Positions 47,575-57,193 of a stretch of DNA of 64,000 bases are shown in pieces. The position numbers were made by a program, and so were the translations under genes. The notes below the pieces were generated by a model, which was not told where the DNA came from, ran no database searches, and was given only the letters and a program-made list of their open reading frames with translations. Origin of the DNA: Fidelibacterota bacterium (GTDB lineage Bacteria; Fidelibacterota; UBA8477; JABMPR01). Within the stretch, counting starts at the first letter, position 1. Every line of letters starts with the position of its first letter. The stretch covers positions 186,001 to 250,000 of the forward strand of contig JABHBL010000022.1 of NCBI GenBank assembly GCA_018673925.1, written 5' to 3'.

Positions 47575-48294
47575 CTACCAGGAATAAGCCAATATGAGAA
47601 AGTTATAGACAATATGGGCATAAACACTGATTCCATATCCTCGAGTATAAAAAAGACTTCCCAGGAGAATGCCTCCAAATACACGTTGTGAAAATACTGG
47701 AAAACTATAAACTTCCATAAATAAATGAAAACCTGCAAACACGATAGCTGAAAGCAGGATGGCGGCAGGGACTGACACTCCCCGCTTTAGAGCAATCCCC
47801 CGCTCGAGGATAATCAGGATAGATCCAATTAAAATCAGCCTGAAAATGAGTTCCTCAAATATACCTGCACCCACAGCTAGGTTGATATTGGACAGTTTTT
47901 CCTGCATGGTAACAATTTGCAAGGGTAGAGATGTAAATAGCTGGAGACCAATGAAGATAAGAACACCCCAGAACATACTCTCCAGCAGCATATAGATGAT
48001 ATAATTGGCATGAATCCCAGGCTTTTTCTCAATTTTATAACCACGTACCATAACCACGATGAATAACAGGAGTAAGATCGTGGAAACGATTACGGGATTG
48101 GTCAGACCTAGATACTCAAAGAAACTGCGAAGGAGTATTTCTCCGGTGTTTCTTAACTCAAAGAATGAGTCCTTGAAAAGCAGCAGGATTCCAATTTCAT
48201 AAATTGCCACTGCTGGGAGGGTCAGTATCAGACTGTAATGTAATGATTTTGAACTGTTTAGGTATTGGCTAAGGGCAGAGACTTTTTTTGCCAT
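47575..48294 (-). CDS. CPBP/CAAX-type intramembrane protease
   Basis: A 239-residue membrane protein with about seven hydrophobic segments. The three CPBP motifs are intact: EExxxR in GIFEELIFRLILIG (about 143-156), FxxxH in FAGFHLF, and HxxxN in AHIVYNFLIL. Such enzymes may cleave prenylated or other membrane substrates; many bacterial members are of unknown target. It follows lepA by about 40 bases and precedes the large OMP gene by about 120-175 bases, depending on that gene's real start. Confidence 0.9.
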   Translation of the reverse strand: MAKKVSALSQYLNSSKSLHYSLILTLPAVAIYEIGILLLFKDSFFELRNTGEILLRSFFEYLGLTNPVIVSTILLLLFIVVMVRGYKIEKKPGIHANYIIYMLLESMFWGVLIFIGLQLFTSLPLQIVTMQEKLSNINLAVGAGIFEELIFRLILIGSILIILERGIALKRGVSVPAAILLSAIVFAGFHLFMEVYSFPVFSQRVFGGILLGSLFYTRGYGISVYAHIVYNFLILAYSW

Positions 48295-48335
48295 GAATCG
48301 ATTCTGGTACTTTTCAGGTATTCTGCATTGTAATA

Positions 48336-50144
48336 CTAATCATTGAGTTTCAAAACAGCCAGGAATGCGTCTTGTGGAACCTCAACGCGACCTACCTGCT
48401 TCATTCGTTTTTTACCCGCTTTTTGCTTTTCAAGTAGTTTTCTTTTACGGGTAATATCACCACCATAACATTTTGCTGTGACATTCTTCCGCAAGGCTCT
48501 TACTGTTTCGCGAGCAATAATTTTCTGACCAATAGAACCTTGAATAGGTACTTCAAATTGCTGTCGGGGAATTAGCTCTTTTAACTTTGCGCACAATCTG
48601 CGTGAATGGTCGTAGGCCTTATCCCTATGTACAATCTGGGAAAGTGCATCTACTCTTTCAGTAGCAATGAGAATATCCAACTTCACGAGATCACCCTTAC
48701 GGAAATCGATGGGTTCATAGTCAAAGGATGCATAACCCCTTGAGGTACTTTTAAGCTGATCATAAAAATCAAAAATGATCTCAGACAGCGGAATCTCAAA
48801 ATAGATCTGGACCTTGGATTCATCAAGATAGTGGGTTGATTTATATATTCCTCGTTTGTCAATGATCAGTTTCATCAAATTGCCAATGTAAGTAGGTGGT
48901 GTTAATACCTCAGCAGTAACATAGGGCTCATCAATGTGGTCTATATCCCCAGGGTCAGGCAAATCACTTGGTTTATCAACCATGATGTGAGAATCATCTT
49001 TGAGATGAACCTTAAATTTCACATTGGGCTGAGTGGTGATAAGATCAATAGCGAATTCGCGTTCCAGACGTTCCTGCACAATTTCCATATGCAGGAGGCC
49101 AAGATATCCTACGCGGAATCCAAATCCTAAAGCGCCCGATGTCTCAGGTTCCCATGTCAGGGCAGCATCGTTTAAATTTAGTTTTTCAAGTGCAGCTCTT
49201 AAATTGGAATAATCATCAGAGACAATGGGATAAACACCTGAATAGACCATTGGTTTTACTTCACGATAACCTGTCAGGGCCTCAGATGCACCGTGCTTAG
49301 CGGTGGTGACAGTATCGCCAACACGAATCTCACTGATATCTTTAATATTGGCGATGATATACCCAACATCTCCAGCTCGTAGAGAATCACCTTTAAATTT
49401 CTTAAGCTTGAAATAGCCAAGCTCGGCAACTTCATATTCTTCTTTGCTAGCCATGAAACGAACAATTTCTCTGGACTTAAGTTGTCCTTCAAGAACTCTC
49501 ACATAGGCAACAGCACCCCGGTAGGCATCATACGTACTATCAAAGACCAAGGCTCTGAGAGGCAATTCATCATTACCCTCTGGTGCAGGGATTCTCTGAA
49601 CCACTGCCTCTAATATCTCATGAATGCCAATATCAGCTTTGGCTGAGGCTTGAATAATTTCTTCCTCATCACAGCCCAGTAGATCAACAATTTGGGATTT
49701 GACATTCTCAATCTGAGCAGATGGGAGATCTATTTTGTTAATAATGGGAATGATTTCTAAACCACTCTCAACAGCCAGCATGGCATTACTAACCGTTTGG
49801 GCCTCCACTCCCTGGGCCGCATCAACCAACAGTAAGGCACCTTCACAGGCATCTAAACTTCTGGATACCTCATAACTAAAATCAACATGCCCAGGCGTAT
49901 CAATAAGATTGAGAACATATTCGGTACCATCCGCTGCAGAATATTTTACCTGAATGGGATGCGATTTTATGGTTATACCACGTTCTCTTTCAAGATCCAT
50001 ATCATCCAGGACCTGATTCATCATTTGATTATCAGAAAGGGTGTGGGTTTCTTCCAGCAAACGGTCTGCGAGGGTAGATTTTCCATGATCAATATGGGCA
50101 ATTATGCAAAAATTTCGAACTTCAGATCTCATCATAGGGCGCAA
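48336..50144 (-). CDS. lepA: elongation factor 4 (LepA)
   Basis: A 602-residue ribosome-associated GTPase of standard length. G1 [16 protein letters not shown] (16-31), G3 [17 protein letters not shown]4 NKIDLPSA and the switch region are intact. The C-terminal LepA-specific domain contains [32 protein letters not shown]. ATGs at codons 4 and 5 are alternative starts. It acts in translation elongation or back-translocation and biogenesis. Upstream, after a 64-base gap, lies the sensor kinase gene. Confidence 0.97.
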   Translation of the reverse strand: MRPMMRSEVRNFCIIAHIDHGKSTLADRLLEETHTLSDNQMMNQVLDDMDLERERGITIKSHPIQVKYSAADGTEYVLNLIDTPGHVDFSYEVSRSLDACEGALLLVDAAQGVEAQTVSNAMLAVESGLEIIPIINKIDLPSAQIENVKSQIVDLLGCDEEEIIQASAKADIGIHEILEAVVQRIPAPEGNDELPLRALVFDSTYDAYRGAVAYVRVLEGQLKSREIVRFMASKEEYEVAELGYFKLKKFKGDSLRAGDVGYIIANIKDISEIRVGDTVTTAKHGASEALTGYREVKPMVYSGVYPIVSDDYSNLRAALEKLNLNDAALTWEPETSGALGFGFRVGYLGLLHMEIVQERLEREFAIDLITTQPNVKFKVHLKDDSHIMVDKPSDLPDPGDIDHIDEPYVTAEVLTPPTYIGNLMKLIIDKRGIYKSTHYLDESKVQIYFEIPLSEIIFDFYDQLKSTSRGYASFDYEPIDFRKGDLVKLDILIATERVDALSQIVHRDKAYDHSRRLCAKLKELIPRQQFEVPIQGSIGQKIIARETVRALRKNVTAKCYGGDITRKRKLLEKQKAGKKRMKQVGRVEVPQDAFLAVLKLND

Positions 50145-50208
50145 TATACGCTCGATTACCTCGTATCAAACAGGAAGGCAAAACTGATTTAAATTGTTGA
50201 TCAGGAGA

Positions 50209-53013
50209 TTAGAATTTTAAGAAGAAACTGTTTCCACCTTGAGGTGAGTCTTCGATGCCAACAATTGCCTCATGGGCAGTGGCTATTCGCTTCACAATAG
50301 CAAGACCAAGCCCTCTTCCCCGTTTTTTTCCTTCAGCAAGCTGAACATTCCGTTCAAAGACGGCTTCTCTTAATTCGACAGGAATGGGTTCACCAGAATC
50401 CTCGACTCTGAGGATTACTTTTTCATCGGTCTTCTGTAAGGTGACATTGATTGAGCCACTAGCAGAAGAATATTTAATAGCGTTACTTATATAATTCTTG
50501 GGAATTTCTGATATAATGGGATTTGCCTGGACAATAAGTGAATCTGGAAGGTCGACATTCATTGTCATGGAAGCCGTTGATAACTGTGATGCGAATTCTG
50601 ACTCAATTTCCCTGAGAATGGGAACCAGATCCAGGTCTTCCTTGGTGATATTCTCACCAATACTAAGTTTGGACAGAACTGTTGCGTTTTCGATAACCTT
50701 CATCAAACTGTCTGCACTCCCCTGAAGCACTTCAAACATTTCATTACCACTATCTTCTGCGCTCAATAATTCTGTGATGGAACTGATAACGCCAGCGGGA
50801 TTTCTCAAGTCATGCGTAATTACATCCAGGAGCAGTTCCTTCATGCCATTGGCATTGGCCAATTCACCAGCTAATTCTTCGAGAGCTTTGGCTTTCCTGG
50901 CTCGATCAATGGTGAGGGCCACCTGACCTGCAGCAAGATCGAGGAGTCGGACATCTTCTTCATCATATTGAGTAAGACCATCATATTCTTGAAGCACAAA
51001 TGCTCCAATGACCTCATCTTTTACTTTGAGGGGAATTCCCAACCAAACACTTGGTAACTCACCAGCAATGGTGACCTGCCCACTTTCTATCAGCTGTTCA
51101 ATTTCAGTCTCTTTAACGTGAAGTGTTTTCTGTTGTACAATGGTTCTTGCGGTGAGAGATCTCGTAGGGTCACACGGAATGCTCTCTGGAAGCTCAGATT
51201 CATAACTATCAATTTCATAAGGAAAGTAGATTGTGTTATCCTTCTTATTTAACATGGCGAGATAGAAATTGCTGCTTGAAATTATTTCGCTTATAAATTG
51301 GTAAATATTTTCATACAGGCTAGATACATCCTTGGCCTGTATAGCTGCAGAAGTGATAGCATAGAGCACGTCTCTGAGTTTGTGATCTTTAAGTGCTCGT
51401 TCTTGTTCTTTTTTCTGTCTGGTGATATCTTCATTTAAGGCCACAAAGTGAGTTACAATACCAAATGAATTTCGAATGGGTGAAATGGAAGCCTTACCCC
51501 AGGTTAATTCACCATCTCGCTTGCGATTGACAATCTCACCTGTCCAAACAGTGCCACTCTTAATGGTATCCCACAAATGCTTGTAGAACGATTTGTCGTG
51601 TTCACCAGATTTGTATAACCGGGGGTTTTGTCCGATGAGGTCTTCCAGGCTATAACCCATAAGTGATAGGAATTGACCATTCACGTATTGAATAGTTCCT
51701 TCAACATCAGTGATCACCGTCATAACAGGACTTTGTTCAACTGCCTGGCTCAATTTCTTGAGTTCAAGGTTTGCTAAATTTTGGTCTGTAATATCTAGGG
51801 TATGGCCAACATTTTTTACATTCCCCTCGCTATCAACGAATGAGTTGGCTGAAACGAGGATATCACGCATTTCCCCATCTGGTCGCATAATATCCAGGGA
51901 ATATTCTGAAGGAGCTTCCTCTCCAGTTTGCCTGGCTTCATAATTCTGGATTACTCGAAGACGAGAAGGACCAAGATGTTCAGAAAAATTTGAACCAATT
52001 AATTCCTTACGTGGTCGATCGAATATTTCACAAAGCCGATCATTCACGTAAACAAAATTTGATTCGTTATCGATGATATAAATGCCAGTCGTAGATTGTT
52101 CGACTATGGCCTTGATATGTGCTTCAGAATCAGCTACCTGCTTTTGAGTTTTTTCCTGCTCATCCTTCAACTGGGCATTTTTAATACTTTGTGAAATGAG
52201 ATGAGCGACATCCTTGATGACGGCAAATTCACTGCGAAAATTCGGAATGCCTAAATTCCAGGTAAATCCAAAAAGACCGACAACCTGATCTTCTCCTCGA
52301 ATCAATATGAGGAATGTATCCTCGTCCAAAATGGTATTCATGAGATCATCAGGAATCATCATCTTTTGGTTCTCAAGACTTTTCCGATCCCTCTTTTTTA
52401 AATAGGTGCTGAAGACTTTATCTGATATACCTTTTTTTTGGCTGGCACTAATTTTATCATCCTCAGACCACAGGACGATCCAATACTTCTTAAATATATT
52501 TGTCTCTGTAAATGAGCTGTGGAGAAGGGCAGCTATTTCTTCGATACTGCGAGTTGATTCCAATCCACTATAAATAGAATCCTTGATTCCAAGGAGCTCA
52601 TTGATTCTTAACATCATCTGATCGGTGGCAAAGCGTGTAAGCGCTATTTTGATCATAGTATGTGCAGCTTTATGGTCAATGGGCTTGTGAAGAAATCCGT
52701 ATGCATCAGCATCCTGGATAGCCTTTGCAATATGGTCATCATCTCCATAGGCTGTGGCGAATACAACAGGTACCGAACGTTTTTGGTGGATTTCTTTGGC
52801 TGCTTCTATGCCATTCATTTTCCCACGAAGTTTAATATCCATGAGAATGATATCAGGTTTTGTTTCAGCGGTCAACTTGAGAGCCTCAGCACCTGTACCC
52901 GCGATACCTACCACTTCAAAATCAGCATGCCCAAGACGAATGGAAAGATCCTCGGCCGAGAGTCTTTCATCTTCTACGATTAGAATGCGAATTTTATGCT
53001 GTGATTTAATCAT
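50209..53013 (-). CDS. hybrid sensor kinase: REC-PAS-PAS-GAF-HisKA-HATPase
   Basis: A 934-residue soluble histidine kinase with an N-terminal receiver. REC: acidic EDE at 14-16, phospho-acceptor Asp59 in ILMDIKL, Lys in GFLHKPID. About 135-300 is an uncharacterised GAF-like region. PAS1 (about 305-420, GIYIIDNESNFVYVNDRLCEIF), PAS2 (about 425-550, GTIQYVNGQFLSLMGYSLEDLIGQNPRLYKSG), GAF (about 560-710, SVWLGIPLKVKDEVIGAFVL). HisKA has His734 in ITHDLRNPAG; the ATPase domain has the N-box NYISNAIKYS, EDSGEPIP and GRGLGLAIVKRI. No membrane helix, so it senses cytoplasmic signals. No partner response regulator is adjacent. Confidence 0.92.
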   Translation of the reverse strand: MIKSQHKIRILIVEDERLSAEDLSIRLGHADFEVVGIAGTGAEALKLTAETKPDIILMDIKLRGKMNGIEAAKEIHQKRSVPVVFATAYGDDDHIAKAIQDADAYGFLHKPIDHKAAHTMIKIALTRFATDQMMLRINELLGIKDSIYSGLESTRSIEEIAALLHSSFTETNIFKKYWIVLWSEDDKISASQKKGISDKVFSTYLKKRDRKSLENQKMMIPDDLMNTILDEDTFLILIRGEDQVVGLFGFTWNLGIPNFRSEFAVIKDVAHLISQSIKNAQLKDEQEKTQKQVADSEAHIKAIVEQSTTGIYIIDNESNFVYVNDRLCEIFDRPRKELIGSNFSEHLGPSRLRVIQNYEARQTGEEAPSEYSLDIMRPDGEMRDILVSANSFVDSEGNVKNVGHTLDITDQNLANLELKKLSQAVEQSPVMTVITDVEGTIQYVNGQFLSLMGYSLEDLIGQNPRLYKSGEHDKSFYKHLWDTIKSGTVWTGEIVNRKRDGELTWGKASISPIRNSFGIVTHFVALNEDITRQKKEQERALKDHKLRDVLYAITSAAIQAKDVSSLYENIYQFISEIISSSNFYLAMLNKKDNTIYFPYEIDSYESELPESIPCDPTRSLTARTIVQQKTLHVKETEIEQLIESGQVTIAGELPSVWLGIPLKVKDEVIGAFVLQEYDGLTQYDEEDVRLLDLAAGQVALTIDRARKAKALEELAGELANANGMKELLLDVITHDLRNPAGVISSITELLSAEDSGNEMFEVLQGSADSLMKVIENATVLSKLSIGENITKEDLDLVPILREIESEFASQLSTASMTMNVDLPDSLIVQANPIISEIPKNYISNAIKYSSASGSINVTLQKTDEKVILRVEDSGEPIPVELREAVFERNVQLAEGKKRGRGLGLAIVKRIATAHEAIVGIEDSPQGGNSFFLKF

Positions 53014-53037
53014 TGTATTGAAACATTTGCCACAATA

Positions 53038-53055
53038 TTCAGTTGTTTGACTGAA
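53038..53055. repeat. inverted repeat TTCAGT-N6-ACTGAA
   Basis: A short perfect inverted repeat in the 88-base gap between the epimerase-like gene and the sensor-kinase gene. It lacks a T-run and lies about 25-40 bases upstream of the kinase ATG. It may be an operator. Confidence 0.3.
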
Positions 53056-53101
53056 ATAATATAATTCTTCTAAAGCACCACCATAATTTTAAATGAGTGG
53101 A

Positions 53102-54196
53102 TTACTCAATTTCTGCAAAATATTTAGCAATTCTTTGCCCAGTCTTGCCTTCCCACCCGTCAATTGGAAAACCGTCAATTTTGTTTCCCTCAATCACATC
53201 AACTATTTTTGCCTCTATCTCCTGAACATCAAATCCAAGCAGTGTATTGGTTCCCTTTGTGAGAGTAACGGGACGGTTGGTGGTTTGTCCAATGGTTAGA
53301 CATTGAACACCTAAAACACTGGATTCTTCCTGAATACCTTGTGAATCAGTTACAACAACGACCGTATTCTTCAACAACTTTAGCATATCGTGGTAATTCT
53401 GAGAGGAAACAAATTGAAGATTTACCCCTGGATCCAGCATGACCTCTGGCATATCCTCTAGCTGGATCAAGGTTTTGGGGTGCAAAACCATACAGATACG
53501 TAATCGCTCTGAGAGTCTTTCAAGCATGGTGAGAAAAGAGATGACAAAAGATTTATTGCGAAGCACATGATCGTGGTGAAGCGTTAAAAGCATATATGCG
53601 CCTTGTTCCAAACCATACCGATCTAAAACGTTACTATCTTCAGCAAACCCTAAATTTGCAAATACAGCGTCTGCACGAATGTTTCCTACTTCAATGATGT
53701 TCTGATTGTCATACCCCTCACGAATGAGATTGATGACTGGCTCTTCGTTTGAAGTGAACAAGTAGGTTGACAATCTGTCAATGAGCATATCATTCTGCTC
53801 CTCAGTGATCTGAGGGTCATAAGACCGAACCCCAGCATCAATATGGGCAACTTCGATATGAGACCTTGATGCCACTATAGAACAGGCTAAGGCAGAGTCT
53901 GAATTCCCCAGGACGATAACCATATCTGGTCGATCAATGTTAATCTGATTCTCATAAGACATCATGATTGACGCCAGCTTACCGATGCCTTCAATAACAT
54001 TGATATCCAGATATGCATGAACCGGAGACAGATTTAATTGATCCAATATGTCCTGACTAAGTTCTGGATCGTAGTGCTGACCGGTATGTAGGATTCGAAT
54101 ATCCAGAGTATCTTCAAAATCCTGAAATGCAGTTTTCAGTGCCGCAGCACGGATAAAATCTGGTCGAATTCCAATAATTATATCAATCTTTTTCAT
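53102..54196 (-). CDS. divergent UDP-GlcNAc 2-epimerase (WecB-like)
   Basis: A 364-residue GT-B-fold protein of the non-hydrolysing UDP-GlcNAc 2-epimerase family. The start IIIGIRPDFIRAAAL mirrors the GTRPE motif, then LHTGQHYDPELSQ, IDRLSTYLFTSNEEPVINLIREG and VTDSQGIQEESSVLGV follow in the right order. Several usual catalytic positions differ: GDT is GNSD (97-100), EAG is DAG (120-122) and the HRREN motif is HHDHV (207-211). It may use another substrate or be less active. GGAG lies 5 bases before the ATG. It is 58 bases after the TonB receptor. Confidence 0.8.
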   Translation of the reverse strand: MKKIDIIIGIRPDFIRAAALKTAFQDFEDTLDIRILHTGQHYDPELSQDILDQLNLSPVHAYLDINVIEGIGKLASIMMSYENQINIDRPDMVIVLGNSDSALACSIVASRSHIEVAHIDAGVRSYDPQITEEQNDMLIDRLSTYLFTSNEEPVINLIREGYDNQNIIEVGNIRADAVFANLGFAEDSNVLDRYGLEQGAYMLLTLHHDHVLRNKSFVISFLTMLERLSERLRICMVLHPKTLIQLEDMPEVMLDPGVNLQFVSSQNYHDMLKLLKNTVVVVTDSQGIQEESSVLGVQCLTIGQTTNRPVTLTKGTNTLLGFDVQEIEAKIVDVIEGNKIDGFPIDGWEGKTGQRIAKYFAEIE

Positions 54197-54254
54197 AGTG
54201 TCTCCATTTTCGGTCTATAAGTTAGATTAAACATAGAGATCCATGTCATGTATT

Positions 54255-56585
54255 TCATAAGCCGAATTTATACTTCAATGTGAGTCCAAAATGACGTGGG
54301 TCCCCGTACGTCATGTATAGCTTTTCGCCATAATTGGGTGGTTCAAGACCAAAGTAAAAACCTCTTACAGCATATTTTGTATCTAAAAGATTATCTACCC
54401 AGAATGAGGCTTCAATGGAATTCGAAAATGCATATGTGATTCCGAAATTAACAAGATGATAAGCCTCAGATACTTGATCATGACTCTCTGAAAAATAGAA
54501 TTCATCTTTCCCGGCAAGCGATGCTCGTACGGAAATATGTGAAGCTATGTTGTAATTTACACCAACTCGGAAAGAATAATTTGGGGCATGGGCAAAAGCC
54601 CTATCTCCCAGGGAAACAACCTGTCCTGGCGCTACTTCAAATGAATACCTCTCGGTTTTCGAATCCAATAAACCCAAGTTACCAGACAGCTGAAGATTGC
54701 TGAATACTTCTCTCCGATATTCCAATTCTAAGCCATAGACTTGTCCCTCAGAGGCATTGCCAATGTAATAGGTGAAACTATTGGGGTCCATGGGGTCCTG
54801 CTGGCTGGAAAGCGACACTTGCTGATCCATCCGCTGAGTGTAAAAGGCGAGGAGTGAAAGCATACCTCTGCTTGAAACACCCCTGAATCCAATTTCATAG
54901 TTATTGACATACTCTGGAGCAAATGGACGATTGATATCAAGAATCCTGGGATGCTGATTTATTCCCCCTGCTTTAAATCCTCTCGCCGCATTTATAAAAG
55001 CAGTCTTACGATTGTCTATCTTATACAGCATGGCAATCTTCCCACCATTCAATTGATCATTCATGCTGAAGGCAGTGCTTTTGTTATCCTCATATTCAGT
55101 ATCACGGTTTCCTATCCGCAGGTTTGAGGTAAGTGTGATCTTGTCAAAGGGGCTATAGTCGATCTGGGCATAAACAGATCGATTACTCAAATGAAATTCG
55201 CTAACAAGTTCAGATTCAGCTCCACCAAACAAATATCCCTCTGCATCATCTTCCTCTGTTAGATCTTTATAGTAAGCGCCTGCTATAAGATGAACAGATT
55301 CATTTTTGCTGGCATGCACCACACGCAGTTCTTGAGTTCTGGTGTTCCTCAAACGCGCCACTTTGTCAAAAAAGTCATACCTCCACCCCTCTACTTCTGG
55401 ATCAAAGGAATATGGTTCATTTGCCCAGAAATCATCATTCCCCCAATCACTGTCGTAGCTGTATATCATATCAGCTTTAGATAAGGAAGTGATTGAGTAT
55501 ATGTCAGTACGAGGCGTTACTGCATATTCAGCCTTCACAATAGCCGCATTTAAAGTTTGACTATCTTTACCGGGATTGTCACTGTAAGTCGTAAAGGCCG
55601 CGTTATCAGGACTCCAAGTATCATATCCATTATCCAATTTGACTGAAAGCAGTGTCGTTTTGAATTTGAGTTCTGGCTGAACATTCCAAATAAGTTTTAT
55701 TCTTCCCATGGTTTCGAGACGCTCATTGGTAGTGTGATCATCGAGATACTCATTATGGACGAATCCGTTATTGTATCCGCGATAGGCGGCCAGACGTGCC
55801 TTAAATTTTGAGCCTGTAAGGAGATTCATAGCTGTCCCAATGTTCAGCGTACTGGCATTTCCAGCTGAGATTGAAACATAGCTATCCTGATGCTGTCCTG
55901 GATCATTTGAACGCAAAACGATGAATCCAGCCAGAGCGTTGGGACCATAGATGGATGATTGCGGGCCTCGGAATAGTTCAACCCGGTTGACATCAAAGGT
56001 CAACCCTGACATGCCGATACCACTCAAATCAAGATCATCAATGCTGAACCCCACAGAGTAATTCGGTGGACCATCGCCTGCGAATTGTGATCGTTCCCCG
56101 ATACCTCGAATCTGAAAAAAGCGTGGTCTGGAACTACCTCCTGCCCAATTCAGATTAGGTATGTTATTAATCAGTGTCTGAAAATGGGGTTCACTACTCT
56201 GGTCTATTTCTCGCTTACTAATGACGCTGATGCCACCATCTGACTCCAACAATGATTGTGTTCTAAGTGCTCCATAAACACTGACAGTTTCACCTCTAAG
56301 TAAGATTGGAATCATTTCTACTATTTCTGGAAGATCAATTGTGTTCAAACTCAAACGATCATAGGCAATATGTTGAAAAATGACTTGTGTATCAAGTTCT
56401 CCAGAAAGTGAGTAAGCCCCAGATGCGTCAGTAATGGTGCCTATGGAGCCGGAAATAATTTCACAGCCAACAATGGGTAAATTCGTCGACGCGTCGACCA
56501 CTCTACCAGAAATACCTACATCCTGGGCAATTGAAAACGAGTTAAGCATTAGAATTGAAGTGAGTAAGATGGTGAAACGATACAT
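54255..56585 (-). CDS. TonB-dependent outer-membrane receptor, TPP-riboswitch controlled
   Basis: A 776-residue receptor. A signal peptide (1-20, ending SIAQ) is followed by a carboxypeptidase-regulatory-like domain (about 22-95: ISGRVVDASTNLPIVGCEII, TDASGAYSLSGEL). Next is the plug (about 110-230: VISKREIDQSSEPHFQTLI, NWAGGSSRPRFFQIRGIGERSQF, VELFRGPQSSIYGPNALAG), and the 22-strand barrel ends ...HFGLTLKYKFGL. Unlike SusC proteins it has no SusD partner nearby. The TPP riboswitch directly upstream predicts thiamine or a thiamine precursor as ligand, energised by TonB. It is similar in logic to the THI-element-controlled receptor (Omr1) predicted in Bacteroidetes. Confidence 0.9.
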   Translation of the reverse strand: MYRFTILLTSILMLNSFSIAQDVGISGRVVDASTNLPIVGCEIISGSIGTITDASGAYSLSGELDTQVIFQHIAYDRLSLNTIDLPEIVEMIPILLRGETVSVYGALRTQSLLESDGGISVISKREIDQSSEPHFQTLINNIPNLNWAGGSSRPRFFQIRGIGERSQFAGDGPPNYSVGFSIDDLDLSGIGMSGLTFDVNRVELFRGPQSSIYGPNALAGFIVLRSNDPGQHQDSYVSISAGNASTLNIGTAMNLLTGSKFKARLAAYRGYNNGFVHNEYLDDHTTNERLETMGRIKLIWNVQPELKFKTTLLSVKLDNGYDTWSPDNAAFTTYSDNPGKDSQTLNAAIVKAEYAVTPRTDIYSITSLSKADMIYSYDSDWGNDDFWANEPYSFDPEVEGWRYDFFDKVARLRNTRTQELRVVHASKNESVHLIAGAYYKDLTEEDDAEGYLFGGAESELVSEFHLSNRSVYAQIDYSPFDKITLTSNLRIGNRDTEYEDNKSTAFSMNDQLNGGKIAMLYKIDNRKTAFINAARGFKAGGINQHPRILDINRPFAPEYVNNYEIGFRGVSSRGMLSLLAFYTQRMDQQVSLSSQQDPMDPNSFTYYIGNASEGQVYGLELEYRREVFSNLQLSGNLGLLDSKTERYSFEVAPGQVVSLGDRAFAHAPNYSFRVGVNYNIASHISVRASLAGKDEFYFSESHDQVSEAYHLVNFGITYAFSNSIEASFWVDNLLDTKYAVRGFYFGLEPPNYGEKLYMTYGDPRHFGLTLKYKFGL

Positions 56586-56685
56586 GTTTTCTCCCTACGC
56601 TGGCATGATCCAGATCAGGTTCATAGGGTTTGATCTCAGCCCGTACTCCACGATGGAAGTCAACGGACACCCCGATATCGGTTGC
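56586..56685 (-). promoter_or_regulatory. TPP riboswitch (THI element)
   Basis: All conserved blocks of the thiamine-pyrophosphate aptamer are present in order on the minus strand: GGGGTG (56668-56673), CTGAGA (56634-56639), the CTGATCTGGAT thi-box (56608-56618) and ATGCCAGCGTAGGGA (56592-56606). The last block runs into the only Shine-Dalgarno (GGGAG, 6 bases before the ATG at 56585), so TPP binding would directly hide the ribosome site: translational control, OFF with TPP. A TATATT -10-like hexamer lies at 56686-56691. Confidence in identity is very high; the mechanism is inferred. Confidence 0.96.
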
Positions 56686-56713
56686 AATATAGAGTTATGA
56701 TTGTGCTTAGGGG

Positions 56714-56748
56714 TAAAAAAAATGCCACCCCGCAGGATGGCATTTAAA
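56714..56748 (-). terminator. intrinsic terminator of trxA
   Basis: On the minus strand AAATGCCA and TGGCATTT form an 8-base stem around a 10-base loop, followed by five more T. It lies 25 bases beyond the trxA stop and separates it from the riboswitch-controlled receptor gene. Confidence 0.9.
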
Positions 56749-56769
56749 AACTAGCTATTTTATGAGAGA

Positions 56770-57099
56770 TTAGCCGATGACTGTATCGACCTTGGCTATA
56801 ATCTGAGGTTTTGGTACTGCACCAACCAGCATCTGGGCCACTTCACCATTCTTGAAAATCAAGAGACTCGGGATACTACGAATACCGTATTTTTGAGCAA
56901 CTTCGGGATTACCATCTACATCTAACTTGCCAACTTTCAACTTACCATTGTATTCATTTGCTATCTCTGCAACCACCGGGGCAACCATCTTACATGGCAT
57001 GCACCATACAGCCCAAAAATCGACCAGAACTGGTACGTCGGACTCAATTACTTCAGCATTAAAGTTGCTATCGGTAAATTCTTTCACATTTTCAGCCAT
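56770..57099 (-). CDS. trxA: thioredoxin
   Basis: A 109-residue thioredoxin. The start is taken at [10 protein letters not shown] (57099), with GGGAG five bases upstream, rather than the ATG seven codons earlier. The active site is WCMPCK (residues about 28-33), a variant of the usual WCGPCK with Met in place of Gly between the cysteines. The cis-proline loop RSIPSLLIF and the ending GAVPKPQI are normal. It reduces disulfides in the cytoplasm. It is transcribed alone and ends at the strong terminator. Confidence 0.95.
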   Translation of the reverse strand: MAENVKEFTDSNFNAEVIESDVPVLVDFWAVWCMPCKMVAPVVAEIANEYNGKLKVGKLDVDGNPEVAQKYGIRSIPSLLIFKNGEVAQMLVGAVPKPQIIAKVDTVIG

Positions 57100-57193
57100 T
57101 GTATCTCCCTTGGCAATCAATTAACATTTTAAAAAACCTGAAGAAGATAAATGTAGCTTCAGGTATGTCAAGATATTCAATCCATCAAATCTA

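Noticed and set aside
47445-47738. 97-codon open frame on the minus strand ahead of the large OMP gene
   Set aside because: Different frame from the OMP and overlaps the 3' end of the CPBP protease gene; reads as a shadow. It does not supply the missing signal peptide, which is in another frame.
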